A stretch of 38,277 nt of DNA from Allomyces macrogynus ATCC 38327 (GCA_000151295.1 GG745362.1:73116-111392); one strand, 5' to 3'. Positions 22,296 to 33,226 are shown, numbered from the stretch's first letter. Notes: a model not told the origin generated them from the letters alone. A program made the numbers and translations.

Positions 22296-23230
22296 ATGAC
22301 AGCACTCAACTTTTTGATCCTCGACGACGCTGACAGCCAGAGTGTCGCCGGCAGCGTCTCCTTTTCGTCGTTTGTCGACCCGAGCGTCGATGCCAATCTG
22401 TTCATCATCACGTCGCGCAAGGCCGGCGTCTCCGCTACCAACAAGCAGCAATGCATTGCCTACGTCGAGCTCAAGTGCCCAACACTCGACGGGTCGGTCG
22501 AAATGATTGCGCGCGGGTGGCACAACGAGCACACGATCTACCGCATCTATTGCCGGCAAGAGGACTTTCTGTTGCGTGCCGCACACTTGCGCTGGTTGCT
22601 TGGGATCAGGGAGGGAATGGAGCCGGAGAACACGGTCCGTTACGATGTTCACTTCCGTTGATCTCACTCACGTCGGTTCCATATCGACATTCTCTGACCG
22701 TTTGCGCATAATTCACCTTTCCAGCTCACGTTCCGCGACAAGGAAGTCATGAAAAAACTGCGCCAAGAACGAAGGCTTCCCCGTTCCAAAATACCAGCGC
22801 CTCTTGTCTCCATCGTGCCTGATCTCATTTATTGACCGTGTCGGGCTGCCCGTCATCACCAAGCCCACGCTCGGGTGCGCGTCGGGATCCACGTTCTGCA
22901 CACGACCGCCGACGTGGCCAAGTTTCTGCGCACCAAGTTATATGGCCACCTCCAGTCCGCACCAACAACCGGCCAATTCGACATGTCAAGCCATCTTCTC
23001 GCTGAAACGTACCTCACCGACGCACCCATGTACCACGTGAACGGTCTCGTCGATGACGGCAAACTTGTCGCCGGTTCCCGAAAATGCAGTACGTGACGCT
23101 CGTACGCTCTGGTCTCACGTATGGCAAGTACGATGTGGATACGCCGTGCATGGCCGCGTGGATGCTGGCGACGCGGGTCGAGCAAGTCGATCGTGCAGAG
23201 ATTGTTGAATGCAGAATGGTGGTTCGCGCG
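22296..23230 (+). pseudogene. ATP-grasp ligase pseudogene (several frameshifts)
   Basis: Exon 22296-22634, intron 22635-22724 (GTCCGT..CCAG), then LTFRDKEVMKKL, the RDK-type lead into an ATP-grasp fold. The coding signal then changes frame near 22765 (NEGFPVPKYQRLLSPS, GLPVITKPTLGCAS), again near 22880 (VGIHVLHTTADVAKF, LLAETYLTDAPMYHVNGLVD) and again near 23080 (MQYVTLVRSGLTYG). The blocks are ordered as in carboxylate-amine ligases of the ATP-grasp superfamily: N-terminal Rossmann-like lobe, RDK, nucleotide-binding KP strand, then the acidic metal-binding strand region. No splice signals fit the breaks. Substrate is unknown. Decay is the simplest reading; indel errors in the assembly are the alternative. 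Confidence 0.75.
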
Positions 23231-23697
23231 GCATGTCGTATACGCGTCGCTAGATGATGCGAAAGGGCCACCGCTGAGTGAGTGAGTTCTGAGTCGTGCG
23301 CGGCGAGTCTTAACCGGTTGCTTGAAGCCGAGGCATGGTTTATGCGCCTGGCCAAGTAAGCGTCATTCCCCGCCATGGTATGATGGAAATGGATCGAACC
23401 ATCTCCAGTAGATGGCTCGAATCCGAACGTCTTGGTATCACTGTCGTCCACGCATTCTTCCTTTGTCTTTGAGGTTGGAGCAGCGCCGCGAGATGGCTGC
23501 CGCCCGCGTCTCGACCTCGGTGTGACATCTGTGGACATCACAGCTCGCATCATGCTCAGCGCAGGGTCAAGGTGCCTTCGAGGCGGCCACTACTCGTGCC
23601 TACAACGACAGACCACTGTGCTTTGCTCACATGCCGGATACCGAAGATCAACCCCAAAACAACCACGTGTCTTTCCTATTCCCCTATTAGCGCACCG
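23231..23697. other. Intergenic region between pseudogene remnant and EED 3' end
   Basis: About 470 bp; nothing recognised. A weak B-box-like GGCTCGAATCC near 23413 lacks a pairing stem. Confidence 0.5.
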
Positions 23698-25416
23698 TCA
23701 CTCCATCCGGAGCTGCGCGACCACGACCGACCCGCCATCCGTGACGGCGATGACGACCCTACCCAAATCCCAAATCCGTCAGTCCTCCCTTCTCCACACC
23801 CTCTCCACCCCACCCCTCCACGTACCTCGACCTGCCCTCTCCCCTGTACCCTGCCACACCCACGCCCCTGACACACTCCCCCACCTCGAGCTCCACATAC
23901 GCCCCTTTCACATTCGGCGCAGCCGGCATGACCGCGTCATTCAACCGGTCCGCCAACTCCGTCCAATCCTTTGCCGGGGTTTCTGGCCTTGGCAAATCGA
24001 CGGTCGCGGCGAGCGCGCGCTCGATATGCCAGATATGCACGGACCCGGACGCGGACCCGACGGCGATCAAGTCGTCGATGACGTCGAGCTTGAAGAACCA
24101 GTGGTTTGGGGTCGGGTACGTAAGTCGCAGGACGGGGGTCGTGCGTGGTCCGCGTTCCTAGAGACAACGCGCCGAAACGGTCAATTCGGTTCCGCAAAAC
24201 GGCGCGTGCTCGAGCCAGAGAAGAACGCGCGGACCTCAGTCTCGGCACACAACCGCGGCAGCACCTCTGCGTCGTCCTGGCCGTCGCCGTCGTCGTCGTC
24301 GTTCCCCAACCGCCACATCAGAATCTCCCCCTCGACCGACTTGGTCCACACCCACGGCGCCCTTCCCCCAGACCCCTCCCTCGCGACCCGCACCGCGTCC
24401 ACGAAATTCGCGTGCGGCCACTGCGTTGACTTCGCCGGCCCAGCCACTGCCACGGGTTCTCCATGTACCCTGGTCAGAATTTCGGCGGGCGGGACGCGCC
24501 AGAATTTGACGGCGTTGTCGGCGGCGCCAGAGACGAGCCAGTCGCCGCGTGTGGACCAGTCCTGGACGCCAAATGGTCAGAGCATGAAGAGATGAGAAGG
24601 GGGCGAGCGGGACGGACCAAATCAAGCACCTGCTGCGCGTGTCCCGCAACCCCACCTAGGACCGCGAGCGTCGTGCCGCGCGCGATATCGATAATCCGAA
24701 TGCTGCAGTCCTTGGACGCGACAGCGACCCAGGACCACCGTGTTGGGTGCGTGCGGATCGCATTGATGTCCTATCGCCCATCCACACAGCGGGTCAGCCA
24801 CGCCCCTGCACTCTCCTCCGCTGCGTCGGTCACGTACGTTCCCCGCGCACGGCACTACCGCCACGACCCGCCGCTGATGCACGTTCACGACCGTCACGCA
24901 CGTGCCGATTCCGCCAGCGACGCACAAGAGGTCGTTCAGGTTGCCGAGATGCGTGGACGACTGCGCGACGGTGGTTGCGACGGCGTAAAAGTACTCCACA
25001 TCCTTGTCGGGTGCGGAGGAGCGCGGGCGCTTGTTCGACGCGGTCGGCACGCGCGGCTCGACGGCAAACAGGATGCGCGACTTGGATTTGAAGGATGTGG
25101 TTTGGACGAGCAGAAACCAGAGCTATAATCCGGCGCGAAGCAGGTGCGGTCAGGGTGCCGTGGTGTGGGGGTGAGGAGAGGGGAGGGGCGCATACTTTGC
25201 GTCCGGCGAGCACGAACAGATCGACGTGCGCATCATTCTCGTGCGTGGAAGAGGGCAAGTACGGGCACCAGTGCACGGCGTAGATGGGCTCGGTGCTCAA
25301 CTACTGCAGCGATTCATGGTTTCGAGTCGGGATCAGCGCGCTGGTATCGTTTATGCATGGTTGCTCGGTTTGGGTGCCGAATGGACCTTGATTTGCTCGA
25401 CCTGGTCGAGGAACAT
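23698..25416 (-). CDS. EED: EED/ESC/FIE-type WD40 subunit of Polycomb repressive complex 2
   Basis: Seven exons, complement of 23698-23758, 23826-24157, 24235-24561, 24618-24770, 24838-25122, 25196-25300 and 25387-25416, 430 residues, close to the usual 440. EED is the H3K27me3-reading beta-propeller that activates the EZH2-type methyltransferase. Family blocks in order: PIYAVHWCPYL, VEYFYAVAT, LCVAGGIGTCVTVVNVHQ, DINAIRTHPTRWSWVAVASKD, CSIRIIDIARGTTLAVLGGV, DWLVSGAADNAVKFWRV, WPHANFVDAV, GEILMWRLG, HWFFKLDVIDDLIAVGSASG and, in the last exon, VVIAVTDGGSVVVAQLR. The four aromatic-cage positions of human EED (F97, Y148, W364, Y365) align with Tyr17, Tyr91, Trp320 and Phe321, all aromatic. Exon 1 encodes only ten residues; the donors GTCCAT and GTCCGC of exons 1 and 5 are less certain than the rest. 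Confidence 0.88.
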
Positions 25417-25672
25417 GGTGGTGGCGAGTAATCGAGCGTTGAGAAGCCAGTTGCAGCAAGTCGCGCGCGCCGGCGACGGTCCTGTCGCGCCAAATCAAGT
25501 CTGGCCGTCGACGAGAACGCAAGAACAGCGAGCAAGTACGGTTCGCAACGACCAGCAAAAAAAAAAAACCAAAACCATGCGAAAATATTAAAACTAATGT
25601 AGATACATGCGCTCCTTCCTCATCTCCTCCTCTTCCACAAAAGGCAAAACCGGATCCCTCTCCCAACATCGT

Positions 25673-26122
25673 CTACTCGGCATTCGCGACCGGCGCGGCC
25701 GGGTCCGCACTCGTCCTCTCCTCATCTTCACTCACCTCCGCCGCAATCGGCGCGGCATGATCCTCTTTTGGAACCTCGTCGAGCACCGGCTCATCACTCT
25801 CATCCTTGAGTTCCTCAGCATACACGTCCGGATGCAACTTGAAGCAATCCTGCATCGCGTGAAACTTCTCGACACAGTCGACGCCCTTGGGTTCGGCCTC
25901 TGAGTGCACAAAGCACGAGAAGGCCTCGCGGAATTCCGGGCCGCAGGGGCCGTAGGCCATGCCGCCGAGACACGGGCAGTCCCAGTTGATTTCGCCCTTG
26001 TCGTTGACGGCGCCGGCGGACGCGGATTGGGAGGCATCGGGTTGCGGGGTGGGTTCGACAAAGATGACCGTGTCCTTGTCGTCCTCGACATGAGTCGTCG
26101 TGGCGCCGAATCCGAATGGCAT
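25673..26122 (-). CDS. MIA40: Mitochondrial intermembrane space import oxidoreductase MIA40 (CHCHD4 type)
   Basis: Single exon, 149 residues. It oxidises cysteines of small proteins entering the intermembrane space and is reoxidised by Erv1. Catalytic CPC at 49-51 in [16 protein letters not shown], followed by twin Cx9C motifs C60/C70 and C83/C93 (CHCH fold) with hydrophobic substrate-cleft residues FHAM and CFKLHPD. The start is the first ATG before [21 protein letters not shown]. There is no presequence or transmembrane anchor, so this is the short soluble form known from animals and plants, unlike the anchored protein of yeast. The C-terminus is acidic (Glu/Asp/Ala-rich). The in-frame extension upstream of 26122 is Arg/Pro-rich and not coding-like. 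It lies 257 bp upstream of EED on the same strand. Confidence 0.95.
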   Translation of the reverse strand: MPFGFGATTTHVEDDKDTVIFVEPTPQPDASQSASAGAVNDKGEINWDCPCLGGMAYGPCGPEFREAFSCFVHSEAEPKGVDCVEKFHAMQDCFKLHPDVYAEELKDESDEPVLDEVPKEDHAAPIAAEVSEDEERTSADPAAPVANAE

Positions 26123-26993
26123 CGTGGTGGAGTTGGTTGGGTTGTGGGCCGAAGCGGGCGGCAGGGATTGGCGGGCGGGCGGCGGGCGAGCAGGTCGATG
26201 GCGCGGGCCGGTGCGGTCGGTGGTGGTGCTGGCGGTGGTGAGCGTGCGGGCCGCGGGCAGGTCGTATGCAGCGGGTGCGGTGCGGGCGACGGCGAGCAGG
26301 AGGGCGCGGTAGCGATGGCCGGTTGGTGGTCGATGGAGGTGGGAGAAAGGAATCAGTCCAAGTCGGTCCGATCGGTCCGACTGCCTCGGTGTGCCAGCCT
26401 TGTCAGCAGCGAGTTGGCGGTGGTCAACAGTTCGCGGATATCCGCGGTGATCAACGCACGTGCCGTCACGATCTGTGGGAGACAGTCCTTTCCACCGCAC
26501 GCGCGAGGCCGCCTCGCCGGCGTGTCGCAGCTTCGATGGCCGACACCGTCCGTCCGTTCGACGTCCGCATCGGCAAGCTGCGACCGCGACTTGCCGCACG
26601 CTCGCTGCCGGGCAGCCACAAACAAGCCTGCACCGGCCGCAACGCGACCCCCCCGCGGCCGCCGACCGCGCGCGGCCCGATCATGTCTCGGCCGGGCTGA
26701 ATCCACCTGGCGCCTGCCGCGTTGTGCGCGGCCTCGACTCGGCGATTGACGTGGGCCGCCCAGCTGCTCGAACAGCGCACGCGTGCGCACTCGTCGGCCG
26801 CTGCGCTCGTGCCGGTGCCGTTGCGCTTCAAAGGTGACCGCCGCAGAATGTCCCTTCTCTCGACGGGTGCTCGAAACTGAACCGAACCCCGAACCGGACC
26901 ATCACGCGTTGGATCAGCGTCCGCATCTGAGACCCAAGTCATCCCCATCCACCATCCCCATCTCTCCATCCATCCGCTCGCGCCGGCACCACC
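26123..26993. promoter_or_regulatory. Divergent promoter region between MIA40 and HAM1-type genes
   Basis: 871 bp between start codons facing away from each other. It contains a tandem nonamer TCGGTCCGA at 26363-26380 and a perfect 14-bp palindrome CGCGGATATCCGCG at 26433-26446, both possible protein-binding sites. No TATA box is obvious. Confidence 0.45.
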
Positions 26994-29652
26994 ATGACCG
27001 ACCGCACCTCCACCTCCACCGACCCGGCGCTCGCGACGTACGCGCCCGCCGTCCCGGCGCCCGCATCGGCCGGCGCGCAGCCGCGGCTCGAAGTCACGAC
27101 CGAAACCGGCGGCGACCAAGGCACGGGCACGACGCACATCGCCGTCCGTTCCGGCGCCGCGACGACCGCGGCCCCGACCGCGTCTGCCGCGACCGCGCCC
27201 ATCCAAGCCGTGACCGGCGCCACCGGCGGCGAATCGCAGCTCGGCACGTCCCCCCTGCGCACTTGGGCGGCCGAGACCGTCGGCAAGACGCTGGCCTCGG
27301 TCGACTTACCGACGACCGAGCAAATCACCGAGAACTTGGCGGCGGTGCGCGACTCGAGCTTGCTGCACGAGGCAAAACAGTTGCCGTTGTCGCGCACGGG
27401 CGCCGCAGCGGTCGAGCACGTCGAGCAGTTGCTGGCGTCGACCGAGGATTTGGTGGCCGCCAAGTCGAAGCACGACGAGGTGCAGGAGATGTTGCGACAT
27501 GGCGCCTTGGCTGCGCAGAAAGTCAAGGGTACGTTCATCTGGCGACGGTTTGGGGGTTCTGGCGTCGTACTTGTTCGTGGCGCTGATGTTGAACTCGCGT
27601 GTTTAGAATCGTCGGCGATTTCCGAGTCGATCGCCAAGACCTTTGGCGAGGCTACAACGGCCGCTGCCGAGGACACGGCCTCGATCGCGTCGCGCGAGTC
27701 GACGACCTCGTCGGCGACGACGCTCGCGCAGCAGTTCATGCATAAGATGTTTGACGTGACGCGGCGGCTCGTGGCTTCGGCCGAGTTCCGGTCGCTCTTG
27801 CAGGACATTGCCAGCACCGTCGGCGACTTCCTCTCGGCGTCGGCGCTGTCACAGCTGCACGGTGCGGCCGGCGCGATCCAAGAGGGCGAGACCGACGATG
27901 ACAAGAAGGCGCGCGCCGAGGCCGAGCGCGCGCAGGATAAGGCCGCACAGGTCAAGGACGCCGTGGCCAACCTCAAGGAGCCGGCGCAGCGGCTGTTAGC
28001 GCGGGTCCGCGACCAGCCTGAGTTCCAAGCCGGGATCCGGGACGTGATCGACCTGTTCGCGCTCGTCCGCGACCGCGCGATGCTGCTTGCCGAGCAGCAA
28101 AAGCAAGGAGCGCAGGCGGCGGCCGAGTCGGTGGCCGAGAATGTGGCCGAGACTGCTGAGGACCGCGAAGTGCAGTACCATGCCGAGCAGGCCGCGGAAA
28201 AGGCGCAGCAGCTGATTGCCAATTTCGGCGGCACGCTCGACCCTCTGCGCGACGCGACACACCGGTTGTTGGACGCGCTCAACAAGAAGCGGCCCGAGGT
28301 CGACGCGCTGATCGATGAGATGCGCGAGTGGACGAGCGAGCCAGGGGATGAAGGGAAGGCGCAGGCCGTGTACGACCGCGTGCGCCACGTGCTCGCGCTC
28401 GTCAAGCCCGAGGCGGCGGTGCAGGTGTCGCAGTATGCCGAGGGGACGGTCTTGCCGGCGCTCGCGCAGGCCAAGGAGACGGTCAAGGACGTGGCCGAGC
28501 AGGTCAAGGAAAAGGCGCCCGTGCAGCTGCCCGAGCAAGTGGCACCGTACGTGCGCGACGCGGCCGAGGGTGCCGTCGAGACGGCCGAGGCGGCCGAGGG
28601 CGAGTGGCACACGGTCACGCACAAGAAGGGCAACAAGGGAAGGAAGCAGGCGGTGCAGGAGCAGGAGCAGCGGCAGGAGACCAAGGAGGCGACCAAGGAC
28701 CTGCCGGGCGTTGGCGCGTGGACCGAGCAGGACGAGCAGGACGCGCGCGAGCTGCGCACGGCCTTTGAGCAAGTGGCCAAGGAGGCGCGCACGTTCCTCG
28801 ACTCGCTGCGGTCGGACGCGACGGTGCGCAACGTTGAGGCGAGCTTGACGGCGCTCATGCATGACTTGTTCCTCGACGACAAGGGCGCGCCGCAGCGTGA
28901 AAGTCGACTTGCTCGCCGACCTGCAAAAGGTGCTGCCCTTGGTCGTGCGCCGCCTGGCCACGGTGCCGGTCGCGCGCATCGACTATGGCGACCAGGACCT
29001 CGACTTGATCTTGGACAATGTCGAGCTCGACTGCGTGCTGGCGCCGGCCAACGTCAACCTGGTGACTGAGACGCACTGGGCGCCCGACCTCGGCCAGGTC
29101 GTCTCAACGGCCAAGCTGCAGATGCGCGGGATGCGCGTTGACGCGCGCAACGTCGTCTTTTACTACAACCGCAAGCGGTTCCCCAAGGTGGCCGATGTCG
29201 GGATCGCCGATGTCGTGATTGGCGGCGACCGCGCGACGACCATGTCGCACGCGGCCGAGGCCGGCACCGACGAGGCCGCGAAAGCGCACGCGCGCGCGCA
29301 GCTTGCCGCGGGGACCGTGGGAATGGACATTGACTTGACGCTACAGCCGGCGCGCGACCCGCAGCGGCTCGTGCACGTGGCCGAGTGCACGGCGACGATC
29401 CACGACCTGACGCTCGACGTGAAGCGCTCGCGGCACCCGTGGATGTACACGCTGCTGAGCCCCGTGCTCGACCGGTACCTGCGCGCGCGGCTCGAGCAGG
29501 CGACGGCCGATATGGTGGCCGGCGCCGTGGAGCGGCTCGACCGCGTCGTCGAGCAGGCCATGGCGCAGGGGAAAGCCATGCAGGAGCAGATGCATCCGGG
29601 CGCGACGATCGCCGCGGCGCTGTCGTCGGTTGGCGGGTCTCGCGAGGAATAG
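26994..29652 (+). CDS. HAM1-type (DUF4449-like) lipid-binding family protein with one-base frameshift
   Basis: Exons 26994-27528 and 27607-29652 (intron donor GGTACG, acceptor TTTAG). The frame runs to GAPQ at 28895, then the homologous sequence resumes one base later as VKVDLLADLQKVLPL at 28897; c28896 is the extra base and no intron fits. Bridged length would be 859 residues. The N-terminal two thirds is Ala/Glu/Lys-rich helical sequence (LRHGALAAQK, EFRSLLQDIA, AEQAAEKAQQLIANF). The C-terminal part has family blocks LDLILDNVELD, NVVFYYNRKRFPKVADVGIA, VVIGGD, TIHDLTLDVK and SPVLDRYLRARLEQATADM. The fungal family is predicted to have a BPI/LBP-like lipid-binding fold acting at membranes; its exact role is not established. 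Without a bridge, translation would enter an Arg/Pro/Gly-rich frame and stop at 29069. Confidence 0.8.
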
Positions 29653-29720
29653 CGGACACGGACACGGACACGGACACGGACACGGACACGGACACGGACA
29701 CGGACACGGACACGGACACG
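29653..29720. repeat. Hexanucleotide microsatellite (CGGACA)n
   Basis: About 11 perfect copies (68 bp) starting at the first base after the HAM1-type stop codon, hence in its 3' UTR. Read on either strand it gives Asp-Thr, Gly-His or Val-Arg/Ser dipeptide frames, which are artefacts. Confidence 0.95.
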
Positions 29721-31040
29721 CATCGCTCCTTTTCTGGCCCCGCCACTCTGTCTGTGTGCGTTTAGGATCCGTGCCGGTCGTGCTGTCGTCTGATGCTCGG
29801 GTCCGCGGCCGCGGGCGGCTGCTGTTGTCATTTTGTTGGTTCAGCGGGTCGCCGTTGTTTGTTCTTGTTGTTGGAAGCCGTGGTGGGTTGGCAGCGCGAA
29901 GTGTGGCTTTGCGCTGAAGAGATGTGAGTGAGCGCGAGGCCGAGCCGATGCGATGCGTCGAGTCCATTCGTTCATTGTGTAGGAATACATGTCTGCTTCA
30001 TCTTGTTCTTGCGCTCCCGACCTCCAATTTGGGTTTTGCAACCTCGCTCAACCGTCTCCGATTCTGTCGTCTGCTTTGATCGCCGATTGCTGAAACCGCG
30101 CCCGTCCACAAGAAAGGCATGCATGGATCACACCCAACAACAAGGCGCAGGACAAGTCGAGCAAGACCGGTCATTTGCGTGCCTAGCGGTGCCAGGGGAG
30201 CGAATGCTGACGGCGCGGCCGCTGGGCTGGTGATGCTCAACCCAAACCATGTTGAGAACAACAACAAGTATGAACAAAGGTCAATACTGATGCTCACGAA
30301 ATGGGTTGGAAAAACGGCAGAGTGACAGACGCGCGCCCATCCGTCCCATCAAACCAAACGCGACACTTTCATGTCCATCACGCTCAACTGACCGTTCGCT
30401 CATGGGAAGCTGTCACAGAAATGGTGAAGACTCGGGTCAGAGCGGAGACCAGCGTTGAGTGTCAAGATGAACTGAGCGCCAACGAATTGAGAGTTGAAGA
30501 GCTCTGAATTGATAGCATGCACTCTGTCGAGCATCATCAACCAGACACGGATGTCGTCACAAGATGTCCCCCACATCCCAACTCCGGGAAACCAAAGAGT
30601 GCACACGACAAGAGTATCAGCGGGAATGAGTAGAGACACTCGCGAAGAATTTGGAAAAAGTGACGCTTCATTTTCGAACATGACGCGCATGAAAACATCA
30701 GCAAGTAGGAGGCGTACAACGATGACAGGATACAAGAATAACAACAACTGGTGGCGGTCATGATGAAGGATGATGATAGCGATGAGGCAAGTGTGGAGTG
30801 TATTTGGGGAAGCAAAGGAGAGTGGAAGGTATGGGGGATGGGGGTGGGGGGAACAACTGAAACATCAAATGAACAGCCGCGGATGCAGCAGTGCGTGCGT
30901 TTCGCGACAAAAGAGAGAGCGAAAGCAGACTCAGGTGCGGCGAGGTCGGGTAGGACATGTGATGCCAGCCGCGCGAATGTAATAGCTACGCGCTGGCGGC
31001 ACGCTCGTGCACCAGTCCGCGACTGCAAGCGAGCACGCGC
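29721..31040. other. Convergent intergenic region
   Basis: About 1.3 kb between the 3' ends of the HAM1-type gene and the left Pro/Cys-rich gene. It is visibly less GC-rich than the rest. Short frames (for example 30400-30747 minus, hydrophobic at one end) have no recognisable motif. No gene called. Confidence 0.5.
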
Positions 31041-32940
31041 TTAGCAGAACGTGACCGGGTGGACGTAGGCGGCCGAGTGCGCGTCAAAGTGCTGCGACTG
31101 CGCCTGCGTCTGGTACACGGACAGATCGCCGCCAAAGTAGCAGCCGCCGCTCGACACGTCAAACGACTGCGACTGGCCCTGCCAGCCGTACTGCTGCGCG
31201 AGCAGGTCCGTGACGCCGCAGTCCGCGCCCGAAAAGGCGACCGGGTGGTGGGCGCTGATCTGCGTAAGGTAGAGATCGGCCGTCGGGTCGCACGACGACG
31301 TCGACGCCGTGGCGCCGCCGTGGTGAAGCGACTGCTGGATGAACGACACGTCCGTGGGCTGGTAGTAGTGGCCGTGCGACCCGTGCGCCGTCGCCGACCC
31401 GTGCGAGAAGTGGTGCGCGCCGCCAAACCACGTGCCATCGTGGCAGTGCGACGGCACCAACGACGACGAGTGGTGGACAATGTAGCTGCCGTCGTGGATG
31501 GCCGACGAGTGGCAGTCGACCACGACAATCGGGTCGTGGCACTCGACGTGCTGCAGGATCGGGTGGTACTCGACGTGCACAATGGGCTGGCAGTCGACCT
31601 GCACGATTGGCTGGCAGTCGACCTGCACCTGCGGGTGGACCGACACGGGCACGACCGGGTGGACATCCACAGGGATGATCGGGTTGCACTCGACGGGCGC
31701 GGGCGCGCACGGCGCATGGCAGTCGGTCGGCGGGGGAACCGGGACGTGGCAGTCCGGCGTGGGCGCGGCCGGCGGCGGGCACTCGACGTGCGCGGGGGGA
31801 GTGTGGCAGTCGGTCGGCGGCGGGACCGGGTCGCATTCGGGAACGGGGCCCCGGGCGGGCGGGCACGGCGGCGGAACCGGGTGGCATTTCAGGAGCGGGG
31901 CGGCGCGGGCGGCGCGCACACAATCGGCGTGTGCTCCGGGTGGCAAAAAGTGGGAGTGGACTCTGGCGCCGGGCACGGGACCGCCGGCGGCGGAACCGGG
32001 TGGCATTCAGGAGCGGGCGGCGCGGGCGGAGCGCACACAATCGGCGTGGGCTCCGGGTGGCACACCGTGGGCGTGGGCTCTGGCGCCGGGCACGGGACCG
32101 CCGGCGGCAGGACCGAAGGGCAGTCCGGCATGGGCGGCGCGGGCGGCGCGCAGGTGAGCGGCGTGGGCTCCGGGTGGCACACCGTGGGCGTCGGCTCCGG
32201 GGGGCAAATCGCCGGCGTGGGCTCCGGGGGGCAAATCGCGGGCGCGGGACCCGCGCAGCAGTCGACCTGGACAATAGGGTCATGGTACTCGACCTGCGCG
32301 ATCGGGTCGTGGTACCCAATGTGCACGGTCGGCTGGCAATCCACCTGCACGATCGGCTGGCAGTCGACCTGCACGTTCGGGTGCACGTTCACGGGCACGA
32401 CCGGGTGGACATCCACCGGGATGACGGGGTCGCACTCGACGGGCGCGGGGGGCGCGCACGCCGTCGTGCACGTCTCGGTCGGCGGGGCGGGAGGTCCGCA
32501 GACTTCCGGCGTGGGGGGCGGAACCGGAACCGGGCAGTCGACCGTGGGCGGAGCTGGGTGGCAACTGTCCGCGGGCGGCGGCACAGCCGGAGTGCACTCC
32601 ACCGGCGGGTCTGGGTGGCACCCCGCGGTGGGCGCAGCAGTGTCGTTGTGCACCACGGGACCGCCGTCCGACACGTGGACCGACTGGTCCTGGTGCTGCG
32701 ACTGATCGACCGACACGTTGCCACCGCCCGACGTGTGAACCGACTGGGTCTGATGCTGCGTCTGACTGGCGTCAACCTGGGTTGGGTGAGGGAGGACGCA
32801 AGCGAACAATTTCATCAGTTGAGTTTGTCGTGGCGCGGAAACGCCATCTGGCCAACCAGCGAGATTCGCGACAATCATTCGGGTGGAGAGAAGAGGCAAG
32901 CACGTACCGAAGTCGCGGGGGCAGGAGCAGGGGTCGTCAT
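31041..32940 (-). pseudogene. Left copy of Pro/Cys/His-rich repeat protein gene, frameshifted
   Basis: Exon 1 complement 32908-32940 (MTTPAPAPATS), intron 32777-32907, exon 2 from 32776. No signal peptide. After VDASQTQHQTQSVH and one Gln/His/Ser unit, about 240 residues are built from short Pro/Cys motifs (CHPEPTP, CAPPAPP, VPPP) around a module of alternating Val/His/Asp/Cys (IPVDVHPVVPVNVHPNVQVD). Relative to the right copy there are extra bases in the stretches CATTTC and GCGGGG between about 31880 and 31905, a net +2 shift that ends the frame at 31889 (PPRS, stop). The remaining sequence, in another frame to 31041, keeps a second VDVHPVVPV module and a His/Ser/Gln-rich C-terminus (YIVHHSSSLVPSHCHDGTWF and so on) ending HPVTFC. 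I do not recognise the family. It may be a true pseudogene, or the shift may be a sequencing error in a very GC-rich repeat. Confidence 0.7.
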
Positions 32941-33027
32941 AGTGGGAGAGGGGGTGGCGGAGACGGATCAGCGAGCTGGATTTGAAGCACCGGACACCGA
33001 CCAAAAAACCGCGGGGACGCGAGCCGC

Positions 33028-33034
33028 TTTTATA
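33028..33034 (-). promoter_or_regulatory. TATA box of the left Pro/Cys-rich gene
   Basis: TATAAAAGCGGCTCGCG on the minus strand, 94 bp before the ATG at 32940, same spacing as in the right arm. The bases just upstream differ between arms (CGCGCGC left, CGCACGC right). Confidence 0.75.
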
Positions 33035-33109
33035 GCGCGCGCGGGGCCGGCGCGATCGCCGTCTGATGCCGCCCGGCGTGGTCCATGCCGACGCACGATG
33101 AGTGGGCGA

Positions 33110-33226
33110 GAGGTGCGTCAGGAGAGGCGCGCGCCAGTAGAGGTGCGTCAGGAGAGGTGCGTCAGTACCAGACTTGCGCGAGCCATGGCAGGCAAGTACG
33201 CTCGCTCGCGCAGATCGACGCACCTC
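33110..33226. promoter_or_regulatory. Repeated GAGGTGCGTC elements upstream of the left gene
   Basis: GAGGTGCGTCA occurs at 33110-33120, 33140-33150 and 33154-33164, with the inverse GACGCACCTC at 33217-33226. They lie 75-200 bp upstream of the TATA box, so are candidate activator or repressor sites. Confidence 0.5.

Noticed and set aside
26939..28882. 647-codon minus-strand frame
   Set aside because: Antisense of the HAM1-type gene; Ser/Ala/Cys-rich with no domain, while the plus strand carries the family motifs.
29385..29765. Frames with long Asp-Thr, Gly-His or Arg/Val-Ser dipeptide runs
   Set aside because: They translate the hexanucleotide microsatellite after the HAM1-type stop codon.
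31059..32705. 548-codon plus-strand frame (and 341-432-codon minus frames in the right arm)
   Set aside because: Antisense of the Pro/Cys-rich genes; the sense frame has promoter, start, intron and regular repeats.
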